NCBI GenBank assembly: GCA_964528875.1 | Contig: CAZGUI010000007.1 | Coordinates: 15,109-79,108 of the forward strand | DNA: 64,000 nucleotides | Origin: Bacteroides_E sp964528875 | GTDB taxonomy: Bacteria; Bacteroidota; Bacteroidia; Bacteroidales; Bacteroidaceae | Direction: 5' to 3' | Shown: positions 26,201 to 33,528 of the stretch, one piece after another | Numbering within the stretch: position 1 is the stretch's first letter | Layout: every line of letters begins with the position of its first letter | Made by a program: the position numbers and the translations under genes | Notes under the pieces: model-generated | The model's input: the letters and a program-made list of their open reading frames with translations, nothing else | The model's database searches: none | What the model was told of the DNA's origin: nothing

Positions 26201-26686
26201 AATTTAGCATGGAGTAATAATTTTTCTTGGAAAAACTTCAATTTAGGATTTATGGTTTCAGCTCGCTTAGGTGGTGTGGTTTTCTCAAGAACTCAAGCCA
26301 TTTTAGATGAGTATGGGGTTTCAAAAACTTCTGCTGATGCCCGAGATATAGGCTATGTTTCTGTTAATGGGCTTGATCGTGTAAATCCTGAAAGTTGGTA
26401 CACTGTAGTTGCAGGAGGTACTGCTGTTCCTCAATATTACACTTATTCTGCTACAAACGTAAGATTACAAGAGGCTTCTATTGGGTATACATTCCCAAAG
26501 AAAATGCTAGATAATGTTTGTGAAATTAAAGTATCCTTAGTTGGACGTAACTTATGGATGATTTATAACAAAGCTCCATTTGATCCTGAATCTGTTGCAA
26601 CTACAGATAGCTTCTATCAAGGAATAGACTACTTTATGATGCCGGCTTTACGGAACATTGGTTTTAACTTAACCTTTAAATTCTAA
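23267..26686 (+). CDS. SusC-family TonB-dependent transporter with STN signalling domain
   Basis: The 1139-residue protein begins with a long signal region ending near AGELFSQ. An STN domain follows (about 45-120: LSKIIEEIEKQTDYLFVYND), which signals to the FecR anti-sigma factor. Then come the carboxypeptidase-like domain (ISGTVTDETGEPLIGATI), the SusC motif LETVVVTALGIKR, the plug (LSGKVAGVNI, MRGTKSI, ALYVIDGVP) and the barrel ending NIGFNLTFKF. It lies 11 bp before susD. In this locus it should import mannose-rich oligosaccharides released by the surface GH18. The annotated start gives a long n-region; the Met at residue 21 (23327) is an alternative. Confidence 0.96.
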   Translation: MKNNLLMRCNTSLTNLTARAMKIIVVLLFFCSFSLHAGELFSQNFKVHLSKKTTQLSKIIEEIEKQTDYLFVYNDQIDVKKEVTVSTNDGEVAQILNEAFKNSNVSYEITGSHIILSQKAQRTSGVTQNKEISGTVTDETGEPLIGATIQLKGTTTGVITDLNGSYKISANTGDVLVFSYVGYENQEFTVGSNTTIHVKMSSDAQQLETVVVTALGIKRSEKALSYNVQQVNADAITTNKDANFINALSGKVAGVNINASSSGVGGVSKVVMRGTKSIMQSSTALYVIDGVPVFSRPKSGGGGTEFDSQGSTDPMADINPEDIESMSVLTGAAAAALYGSDAANGAIIINTKKGKEGKVSITVNSSVELSSPFVMPRFQTRYGTGKGGVLNASPTHSWGPHLTEARYFGYKPQDDYFQTGIITTESVSFSTGTEKNQTYASAAAVNSKGITPNNKYERYNFAIRNTTSFLDDKMTLDVNASYVRQGDRNTTNQGVYNNPLVGAYLYPRGNDWQEAKTYEVYNDVRKIYTQKWEVGDAGMTMQNPYWINYRNLRQNKKDRYMFGANLSYQILDWLNVSGRVRLDNSNNDFTEKFFATTNTQLTEGSNRGLYGIAKSQDKQLYADFLVSVNKNFGENWNLQANVGGSFTDFRYDELEVRGPIADGSDAFPGEQVGLTNMFAVQNLSTNNTKFIQDGWREQYQSVYASAELGYRSTYYLTLTGRNDWPSQLAGPNSKYKSFFYPSAGVSLVLSEMMPNLNKNYLSFLKVRASYASVGSAFSRYIANPRPKWNQETGTWSVLTSKPKDDLKPERTKSFEIGLNARFLKNFELDATYYNARTQDQVFVIDGGVKYSEAYLQTGGVRNQGIELALSYKNTWKDFTWFSGFTYSMNKNKIIELAKNAYNSATGETINIDYMNIGGLGSTRFILKEGGDMGDLYSIMDLRRDANGAVYIDQNNGVHTESIQNINDYIKLGSVSPKGNLAWSNNFSWKNFNLGFMVSARLGGVVFSRTQAILDEYGVSKTSADARDIGYVSVNGLDRVNPESWYTVVAGGTAVPQYYTYSATNVRLQEASIGYTFPKKMLDNVCEIKVSLVGRNLWMIYNKAPFDPESVATTDSFYQGIDYFMMPALRNIGFNLTFKF

Positions 26687-26697
26687 AAATAATAGGT

Positions 26698-28314
26698 ATG
26701 AAAAATATATTTAATAAACTGACTATTGGTGCTGTTGTTATCGCTTTTACAGCTTGTACAGCAAACTATGAGAATATTAATAGTCATCCGTATGAGCCAG
26801 GAGATTTGATTCCTGATGATTATGCTTTGGGGTCAGCAATGAATAATTTAGCTGGATGTGTGGTTTCTCCGGATGTAAATACGGCTCAATTTACTGATTG
26901 TTTACTTGGTGGCCCAATGGGAGGCTATTATGCCGATTCTAATGCAGGTTGGGCAAATACTATTTCGAATTATAATCCAAAGGATGACTGGAGTAGAGTA
27001 TTCCTAAAGAGCGATAGAATTATTCCTATTCTAACATCTAATTTAGCTGTAGTAGATGTTGTATCTCAAAACACAGAAAATCCTGTGCCTTATGCACTTG
27101 CGAAAATTATAAAAGTGGCAACAATGCATCGTGTAACTGATACATTCGGACCAATTCCTTATACGCAACTAGAGACTAGCACTGATCAGAATATACCTTA
27201 CGATTCTCAAGAAGTAGTATATAATACATTTTTCGATGAGCTAAATGATGCTTTAGAGGTTTTAAATGCAGACCCAAATGCAAAATTAGTACCAACAGCT
27301 GATTATATATATAGTGGAAATATTAAGCAATGGATTAAGTTTGCCAACTCATTGAAATTACGTTTAGCTATCCGAATAGCTTATGCTAGTCCTTCTAAAT
27401 CTAAGGAAATGGCAGAACAAGCAGTAGATCCTAAGAATGGAGGATTAATAGAGAGTAATATAGATAATGCATCTTGGGATTATTTTAAAACTTTACAAAA
27501 TCCTATTTTTGTTGCTACTAGATATAATCAAGCAACTCACACAAATGGTGAGGTTTGTACAACGGGTGGTGATACACATGCAGCTGCAGATATCATTTGT
27601 TATATGAATGGTTATAACGATGGTCGTCGTGAAAAGTTTTTTACTAAATCTGAATGGGGTGCAGCTTATGACTATGTGGGACTTCGTCGTGGAATTATTA
27701 TTCCTGACTTAGCATCAAAGGGACATAAATATTCAGGTGTGAATATTACTCCTACTTCTCCTATTTATTGGTTAAATGCTGCTGAGGTTGCCTTCCTACG
27801 TGCTGAAGGGTCTGCTGTTTTTGGATATAATATGGGTGGTAGTGCAGAGTCTTTTTATAATGAAGGCATTCGTTTGTCTTTCGAACAATGGGATGTTAGT
27901 GGAGTAGATAACTACATTGAAGATGATTCCAGTAAACCTGCAACATACGTAGATCCCGGACAAGATAACAATTATAGTAATATACTTTCCTCTGTTACAA
28001 TTAAGTGGAATGAGAGTGCTACAAAAGAAGAGAAACAAGAACGAATTATTATTCAAAAATGGATTGCTAATTGGCAATTGGGTAATGAGGCTTGGGCTGA
28101 TTTTCGTCGTACCGGATACCCACGTTTGATGCCAGCTACAGATGCAGGTAATAAGAGTGGAGGAATTGTTGATTCTAAGAAAGGAGCGCGTCGTATGCCT
28201 TATCCTCTAGATGAGTATAATACTAATGCAGAAAACGTAACAGAAGCTGTAGCTAAATATTTGAATGGACCAGATAATATGGCTACAGACTTATGGTGGG
28301 CAGCAAAAAAATAA
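26698..28314 (+). CDS. SusD-like glycan-binding lipoprotein (SusD_2 type)
   Basis: The 538-residue protein has a lipoprotein signal with Cys in IAFTACTANYENINSHPYEPGDLIPDD, which is the start typical of the SusD-like_2 subfamily. TPR-like helices include the family segment YALAKIIKVATMHRVTDTFGPIPYTQ, and WIKFANSLKLRLAIRIAY follows. The C-terminus contains WIANWQLGNEAWADFRRTGYPRLMP, a strongly conserved SusD motif. It forms the lid of the SusC transporter encoded 11 bp upstream and binds the glycan on the cell surface. The next gene begins shortly after its stop, within the same operon. Confidence 0.96.
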   Translation: MKNIFNKLTIGAVVIAFTACTANYENINSHPYEPGDLIPDDYALGSAMNNLAGCVVSPDVNTAQFTDCLLGGPMGGYYADSNAGWANTISNYNPKDDWSRVFLKSDRIIPILTSNLAVVDVVSQNTENPVPYALAKIIKVATMHRVTDTFGPIPYTQLETSTDQNIPYDSQEVVYNTFFDELNDALEVLNADPNAKLVPTADYIYSGNIKQWIKFANSLKLRLAIRIAYASPSKSKEMAEQAVDPKNGGLIESNIDNASWDYFKTLQNPIFVATRYNQATHTNGEVCTTGGDTHAAADIICYMNGYNDGRREKFFTKSEWGAAYDYVGLRRGIIIPDLASKGHKYSGVNITPTSPIYWLNAAEVAFLRAEGSAVFGYNMGGSAESFYNEGIRLSFEQWDVSGVDNYIEDDSSKPATYVDPGQDNNYSNILSSVTIKWNESATKEEKQERIIIQKWIANWQLGNEAWADFRRTGYPRLMPATDAGNKSGGIVDSKKGARRMPYPLDEYNTNAENVTEAVAKYLNGPDNMATDLWWAAKK

Positions 28315-28334
28315 TAACCTTAATGATTAAATGT

Positions 28335-29435
28335 ATGAATAAGAATATAAAACTTTGTATAATGGCAGTAGTCGCATTAGTTTTAGCACCAATGCTTAGC
28401 TCTTGTGATGACTGGACTGAACCAGAAAGTCTAGATATAAATAATCCCTCTTTTGAAGAGCAAAATGCTCAACTTTACGCAGATTATTTGGATGACTTAA
28501 AAGCTTATAAAGCAGGGAATCATTCTGTTGTTTTTGTTTCTTTTGATAACTCGCCAGAAGCTCCTGTAAAACAAGCAGAACGCTTAACAATTGTTCCGGA
28601 TAGTGTTGATTATATTTGTTTAAATAACCCTCAAAATTTAAATCCTGCATTTCAGGAAGAAATGAATGAAGTAAGAAATCGTAAAGGGACTAAATTTGTT
28701 TATAGTATTAGTTATGATAAGTTCGATGCAGAATGGAATGAGCAACAAAAAGCTAATCCTGAATTAACAGAAGAGGATGCACTTAGCTTTTTTATTGAAT
28801 CTACTGATAAAATGTTGGCTCTCTGTGATCAATATGACTTTGATGGGTTTGTTGTAGATTATACCGGACGATCATTAGTAAGCCTTACAGAAGAAGCTCT
28901 AGCACAATACAACGGTAGACAGCAAAACTTTTTCAATAAAATTATGAATTGGAAAGAGGCTCATACTAATAAAACATTAGTATTCTATGGTAATGTACAA
29001 TATTTGGTTCCTGAGAATATGGAAATGTTGAATAAATATGATTTCATTTTACTAAAAACTGCTACTGCAACAAATGGCGATATACTAAGCTTATTGAGCT
29101 ATATGGCACTTCAAGCTGGTGAAGATGCAATTAAAACAGCGAAGGGTACAGAAGAATCAGGAGTAAAAGAAAATCCGGTACCGAATGATCGCTTTTTAGC
29201 TTGTGTACAATTACCTCAAGAGGATGATAAAGATGAAGTCATAGGTTATTGGAATACAATGTCAGAAACAGGAGGTAAAACTTTAGCCGTATGGGGAGCT
29301 TCTCACTGGGTAAAACAACAGTCTGCTGACTATGTTCGTAAAGGATTGTTTATTATGGATATCCATAATGACTATTATAACAAAACTTATAAATATGTAC
29401 GCGATGCTATTCGTGTTATGAATCCAAACAAATAA
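28335..29435 (+). CDS. GH18-fold lipoprotein lacking the catalytic Glu (putative surface glycan-binding protein)
   Basis: I start at the ATG at 28335 (366 residues), which gives a clean lipoprotein signal (MNKNIKLCIMAVVALVLAPM, lipobox SSC). In-frame ATGs at 28293 and 28323 are possible alternatives. The fold is GH18-like: VVFVSFDNSPEAP, GTKFVYSISYDKF, and strand 4 YDFDGFVVDYTGRS. In active GH18 enzymes strand 4 reads DGxxxDxE. Here Asp170, Gly171 and Asp175 remain, but the acid/base Glu is Thr177 (codon at 28863). A catalytically dead GH18 between susD and a real GH18 endo-enzyme most likely serves as a surface glycan-binding protein. The paired active enzyme is at 30632-32071. Confidence 0.82.
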   Translation: MNKNIKLCIMAVVALVLAPMLSSCDDWTEPESLDINNPSFEEQNAQLYADYLDDLKAYKAGNHSVVFVSFDNSPEAPVKQAERLTIVPDSVDYICLNNPQNLNPAFQEEMNEVRNRKGTKFVYSISYDKFDAEWNEQQKANPELTEEDALSFFIESTDKMLALCDQYDFDGFVVDYTGRSLVSLTEEALAQYNGRQQNFFNKIMNWKEAHTNKTLVFYGNVQYLVPENMEMLNKYDFILLKTATATNGDILSLLSYMALQAGEDAIKTAKGTEESGVKENPVPNDRFLACVQLPQEDDKDEVIGYWNTMSETGGKTLAVWGASHWVKQQSADYVRKGLFIMDIHNDYYNKTYKYVRDAIRVMNPNK

Positions 29436-29437
29436 GA

Positions 29438-30601
29438 ATGAATATGAAATACTATAAATATATTTATACTTTACTAATCACCTTTCTTTTTATTATAAGT
29501 GGGTGTAAGGATGCAGATATTGTAAATGAGCATCATTTTCACAATAAACTTTATGTAACTTCTACTCCTGTAACAGATGATTTGTTAATTCAGGCTAATG
29601 TTACCGAAGCATCAAGGGAAATTACTTATAGAATAGCAAAACCTGCTGCAAGAGATATTAAGATAATGTTTGATGCAGCACCTAGTTTAACTGCTTCTTA
29701 TAATTTAACTTATGGTGATAATGCTTCTTTACTTGAAGCTGAATATTATGATATACCTGTGAAAAGAGCAGTAATTAAAGAAGGTGATACATCTAGTGAT
29801 AATATTATTGTGAATTTTAAAAACACTAATGAGCTGGATCAGTCTAGGCGTTACGTACTTCCTGTTACTATTGTTGATGCCACTGAATTAAATATTTTAG
29901 ATAGTAAACGTACGGTTTATTTTATCTTTAAGGGTGCTGCTCTTATTAACGTAGTTGCAAATATTGAAAAAATATTCTTCCCAATTAATTGGAAAAGCGA
30001 TGTTACAATTATGGAAACAGTAACTGTGGAAGCTTTAATTCGTAGTAAAGACTGGGTAGCAGGTAGGGATAATGCACTAAGTACTATTTTTGGGATCGAA
30101 GGAGAGTTTTTAGTACGAGTTGGAGATGGAGATCGTCCCAGAGATCAAGTACAAGTTGTTGCTCCAGGTGGAAATTTCCCAGGTCCAAATGTAGTTCCGG
30201 GATTACCGGTTAATGAATGGGTTCATATTGCTATTGTTTACGATGCTACTACTCGTGAGAGATTATATTATAAAGACGGAGTACTTGTATACAGTGATAA
30301 TGCTGCTAATGCAAGTATATCGTTACTTAGAAGTTGTTTTATTGGTCGTGCCTATGATTTAACACGTTGGTTGCCTGGAGAGATTTCAGAAGTTCGTATT
30401 TGGAATGTTCAACGAACAGCTACTGAAATTGCAGAAAATCCATATCAAGTAAAACCAAATAGTCCCGGATTGATTGCTTATTGGAAATTTAACGAAGGAA
30501 CTGGTATTGATATCAAGGATCATACAGGTAATGGAAATGATATTACTGCTAATGATGGAGTTCCGACTTGGGTGAATGTAGAAATACCCAAATTAAAATG
30601 A
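29438..30601 (+). CDS. DUF1735/LamG-domain surface lipoprotein, probable glycan-binding protein
   Basis: The 387-residue lipoprotein has its lipobox in FIISGCKDADIV. The N-terminal half (about residues 30-165) resembles the DUF1735 beta-sandwich: repeated strands, EYYDIPVKRAVIKEGDTSSDNIIVNF, and RRYVLPVTIVDA. The second half is a LamG/concanavalin A-like jelly roll (METVTVEALIRSKDW, EWVHIAIVYDATTRERLYYKDG, GEISEVRIWNVQRTATEIAENPYQ, GLIAYWKFNEGTGIDIKDHTGNGND). No catalytic residues are recognisable. It starts 2 bp after the GH18-like gene stop. Similar proteins in N-glycan loci bind carbohydrate at the surface. Its exact ligand is unknown. Confidence 0.85.
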   Translation: MNMKYYKYIYTLLITFLFIISGCKDADIVNEHHFHNKLYVTSTPVTDDLLIQANVTEASREITYRIAKPAARDIKIMFDAAPSLTASYNLTYGDNASLLEAEYYDIPVKRAVIKEGDTSSDNIIVNFKNTNELDQSRRYVLPVTIVDATELNILDSKRTVYFIFKGAALINVVANIEKIFFPINWKSDVTIMETVTVEALIRSKDWVAGRDNALSTIFGIEGEFLVRVGDGDRPRDQVQVVAPGGNFPGPNVVPGLPVNEWVHIAIVYDATTRERLYYKDGVLVYSDNAANASISLLRSCFIGRAYDLTRWLPGEISEVRIWNVQRTATEIAENPYQVKPNSPGLIAYWKFNEGTGIDIKDHTGNGNDITANDGVPTWVNVEIPKLK

Positions 30602-30631
30602 AAAAGTTTAATCTTTAATTAAGAATTTATT

Positions 30632-32071
30632 ATGAAAATTAAAAATAAATCATTTAGCTTCTTGTTAACTGTGCTAATTGGTGCTTTGTCTTTATTCATT
30701 TCCTGTGCGGATGATTTGGATATAGGAAAGAAGATTGATGAATCAGAGTACAATGGTATTTATGAAAATAATGCCTATTTACGTGATGCTAAGACAAATA
30801 AAATGTCAAATATTGTTGAGTTGTATAACAATACTTATACAACTAATGTGAGAATGGGACTAACAAAAGCAGCAACGTCATCTACACAAGTAAAAGTAAA
30901 AGTTGATGCAGAGTACTTAGCTGTATACAATGCTAAGCATAATACAGAATTTGAACTTTATCCTGTAGATCATGTAGTATTTGCTAATGATGGTAATTTA
31001 AATGTTGATAGCGATAAGACAAACGCTGAAGTGGAGATGACTATTAATGCTGCTGCAAACTTAGAAGCAGATAAAACGTATGTTATTCCTGTAGTAATTA
31101 GTGAACATAGCAGTGATGTTTCAGTTCCTAATGAAGAAGCAAAACATTGTATTTATCTAGTGAAAGATATGCAAGATGCATCAGATGCTTATAAAGGTGA
31201 GGATGTGGTACAAGGATATCTGTTTTTTGAGGTGAACACAACAAATCCATTAAATACCTTATCCTTTGAGTTAGAAAATGGAAAGTTAGTATGGGATGTA
31301 ATCGTTTTGTTTGCTGCAAATATTAATTATGATGCAGCAGCGGGGCGTCCTCGTATACAGAACAATCCAAATGTACAATATTTACTAGATAATAATGAAA
31401 TATTCTTGCAGCCACTACGCAAACGTGGAGTTAAGGTTTTATTGGGATTATTGGGGAATCACGACTTTACAGGGTTGGCTCAACTGTCTAAACAAGGAGC
31501 TAAAGATTTTGCTCGTGAAGTGGCTCAATATTGTAAAGCTTATAACTTAGATGGAGTGAATTATGATGATGAGTATTCTAAATATCCTGACTTAAATAAT
31601 CCTGCTCTTACTCGACCAAGTAAAGATGCTGCAGCTCGTCTTTGCTATGAAACAAAACAAGCTATGCCTGATAAACTGGTTACTGTGTTTGCTTATGGAT
31701 ATATGTATGGCGTTTCTTCAGTAGATGAGGTAGATGTAAAGAATTGGATTGATATAGTAGTTCCTAACTATGGTAGTGCTGCACGCCCAATTGGTGAGTT
31801 GACAGAGAAGGAATGTGCTGGTTTAGCAGCAGAGTATAATTTGGGCAATGGTGGTAGTTTATACCCGTATCAAGCTCAAAATTTAATGAGAAATGGATAT
31901 GGTTGGCATATGGGATTTGATTTGAAACCTACAGTTTTTCATAGTGCTTTTAATCGTTTGTCTGGAGTTGAAACTTTATATGGTTCACCCTTGAAGCCAC
32001 TTACTACGTACTATAAAAAGAATGATCCCAAGCCTTATAGTTATTTGGAAGATTTACCTATTGAAAACTAA
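30632..32071 (+). CDS. GH18 endo-beta-N-acetylglucosaminidase, surface lipoprotein
   Basis: The enzyme should cut the chitobiose core of N-glycans between the two GlcNAc residues, leaving one on the protein. The 479-residue lipoprotein (lipobox LFISCADD) has an N-terminal DUF1735-like domain (about 40-180). It is followed by a GH18 barrel whose strand 4 reads LDGVNYDDEYSKY with Asp307, Asp312 and acid/base Glu314 all present (codon at 31571). Other barrel parts are VKVLLGLLGNHDFTG and VDVKNWIDIVVPNYG. Domain order matches B. thetaiotaomicron BT3987-type enzymes, as I recall them. It is the only clear catalytic enzyme in the susC-to-33417 block. Confidence 0.9.
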   Translation: MKIKNKSFSFLLTVLIGALSLFISCADDLDIGKKIDESEYNGIYENNAYLRDAKTNKMSNIVELYNNTYTTNVRMGLTKAATSSTQVKVKVDAEYLAVYNAKHNTEFELYPVDHVVFANDGNLNVDSDKTNAEVEMTINAAANLEADKTYVIPVVISEHSSDVSVPNEEAKHCIYLVKDMQDASDAYKGEDVVQGYLFFEVNTTNPLNTLSFELENGKLVWDVIVLFAANINYDAAAGRPRIQNNPNVQYLLDNNEIFLQPLRKRGVKVLLGLLGNHDFTGLAQLSKQGAKDFAREVAQYCKAYNLDGVNYDDEYSKYPDLNNPALTRPSKDAAARLCYETKQAMPDKLVTVFAYGYMYGVSSVDEVDVKNWIDIVVPNYGSAARPIGELTEKECAGLAAEYNLGNGGSLYPYQAQNLMRNGYGWHMGFDLKPTVFHSAFNRLSGVETLYGSPLKPLTTYYKKNDPKPYSYLEDLPIEN

Positions 32072-32088
32072 AACACAAAGAAGAAAAT

Positions 32089-33417
32089 ATGAAAAAGTAT
32101 AATATTTTATTCGTTCTATTAATAGGTGCTCTTTTTACATTTATTAGTTGTGAAGAGAGTGAGGAATTAAACCTATTAACTTATCCAGACAATGAATCTT
32201 CTTTATCTATTTCTGATGCAGAAGGAAATTCTGAATTAGAGATAGTTGCAAGATATAATAGTGATGGAATTTTAACATTAGACGAGAAAGCAACAAGAAC
32301 CTATGTTTTCCGTTTTAATGCATCTCCACAAGATATTCGGGTTTTTTATGAATTAATATCAAAGAATATACCTGAAGAGCTACTTCATCTGAGTAAAACA
32401 GAAGATGTGCTGCCTAAAGGTGCTAGTGATGCTTTAGTTACTGTTTCTTTAATCAATGATGATGTTACTTTTGCTCAAGAAAATCTAGGAGAAGAAACCT
32501 ATGAACTTGGTGTAAAAGCTAATGCTGAAGGATATAAAGTCCCATCTGGCTCTTTGGTGTCTAAAGTTATTATTAAAAAAGAAGCCTATTCATCCTTAGG
32601 GTTTATTGTTGCAGAAGAATCCAGTGAAACTTCTTTTGAGAAACCTTATGTTAATGGGGCTTATTTAGATGATAAACCTATCGCTTATTCTTTTACAGTT
32701 CAAGTAGATAAGCCTGCACTTAATGACTTAAAAATTAAGCTTACCGCAACAAGTGATAAGGAAGAGGCTTTAAAATATATAACTTTAGTTGACGAGGTTA
32801 CAATTCCTAAAGGAAAAAAGAGTTCAGAAGTAATAACATGGACTTTTGATAGGGATTATTTGCTCCAATCTGAAATGGATAAATATCTTTTTTCTCTTTC
32901 TATAGAACTATCAGATCAATATGTATCTATTGATGAAAATAGGTCATCTGTAGATCTTTCTGTTCAAAAAGTGATGAGAAATATAGGTTATATAGCTGAA
33001 AAAAGTCCTGATTGGAAAGAAATAGCAAAAAATGGATGGGGAGTAGAGTTACTCTTTTCTTTCTGGGGAAATTCGAATGTTTTAGTCGATGGTGATGGAG
33101 GAACTTTTGGACCTAGTGTTTATGTGTTTTCTAATGAACTTCCTTTTATTCTAGATATGTCGAAAGAGGAATCAATTAAAGGGTTTGGTATAGATTATTC
33201 TGATAACTGGGGAAGTTCTTCCTCACCTAAGAGAATCAAAATATCAACTTCTTTTGATAAAAATGATTGGCTATTCCAAGGAGAGGTTGAAGTTCCTGAT
33301 GCATATAATCACTATATTCGAGCTCTAAGTCCTTTCAGTGCTCGTTATATTAAATTTGAATTGTTAGATAAACACAATAATTATATTGAATTAACAGAAG
33401 TGTATGTCTATAATTAA
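32089..33417 (+). CDS. DUF1735 and discoidin-like surface lipoprotein, probable glycan-binding protein
   Basis: The 442-residue lipoprotein (lipobox FISCEES) has two successive beta domains of DUF1735 character (about 30-165 and 170-305). Each has the pattern of a charged strand followed by EVTIPKGKKSSEVITW-like segments. The C-terminal 135 residues form an F5/8 type C (discoidin) fold (LLFSFWGNSNVLVDGDGGTFGP, LPFILDMSKEESIKGFGIDY, SPKRIKISTSFDKNDW, ARYIKFELLD, ELTEVYVY). It has no catalytic motif. It is the last gene before an operon-internal terminator at 33432-33468, and it probably binds released or protein-bound mannose glycans on the surface. Confidence 0.85.
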   Translation: MKKYNILFVLLIGALFTFISCEESEELNLLTYPDNESSLSISDAEGNSELEIVARYNSDGILTLDEKATRTYVFRFNASPQDIRVFYELISKNIPEELLHLSKTEDVLPKGASDALVTVSLINDDVTFAQENLGEETYELGVKANAEGYKVPSGSLVSKVIIKKEAYSSLGFIVAEESSETSFEKPYVNGAYLDDKPIAYSFTVQVDKPALNDLKIKLTATSDKEEALKYITLVDEVTIPKGKKSSEVITWTFDRDYLLQSEMDKYLFSLSIELSDQYVSIDENRSSVDLSVQKVMRNIGYIAEKSPDWKEIAKNGWGVELLFSFWGNSNVLVDGDGGTFGPSVYVFSNELPFILDMSKEESIKGFGIDYSDNWGSSSSPKRIKISTSFDKNDWLFQGEVEVPDAYNHYIRALSPFSARYIKFELLDKHNNYIELTEVYVYN

Positions 33418-33431
33418 AAAGAATTGATATG

Positions 33432-33468
33432 AAATATAGAGCCAGATTAAATATCTGGCTCTATATTT
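33432..33468 (+). terminator. Hairpin terminator inside the glycan locus
   Basis: Perfect 16-bp stem AAATATAGAGCCAGAT and its complement (33432-33447 and 33453-33468) with a 5-nt loop and a following TTTATATT, 15 bp beyond the stop of the discoidin gene. It divides the binding/endo-enzyme operon from the two GH92 genes, and partial read-through is possible. Confidence 0.75.
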
Positions 33469-33528
33469 TATATTAATAATTACGTTTATAATATTTTTAC
33501 CAATAATATTGTTTAAAGAATATATGAA

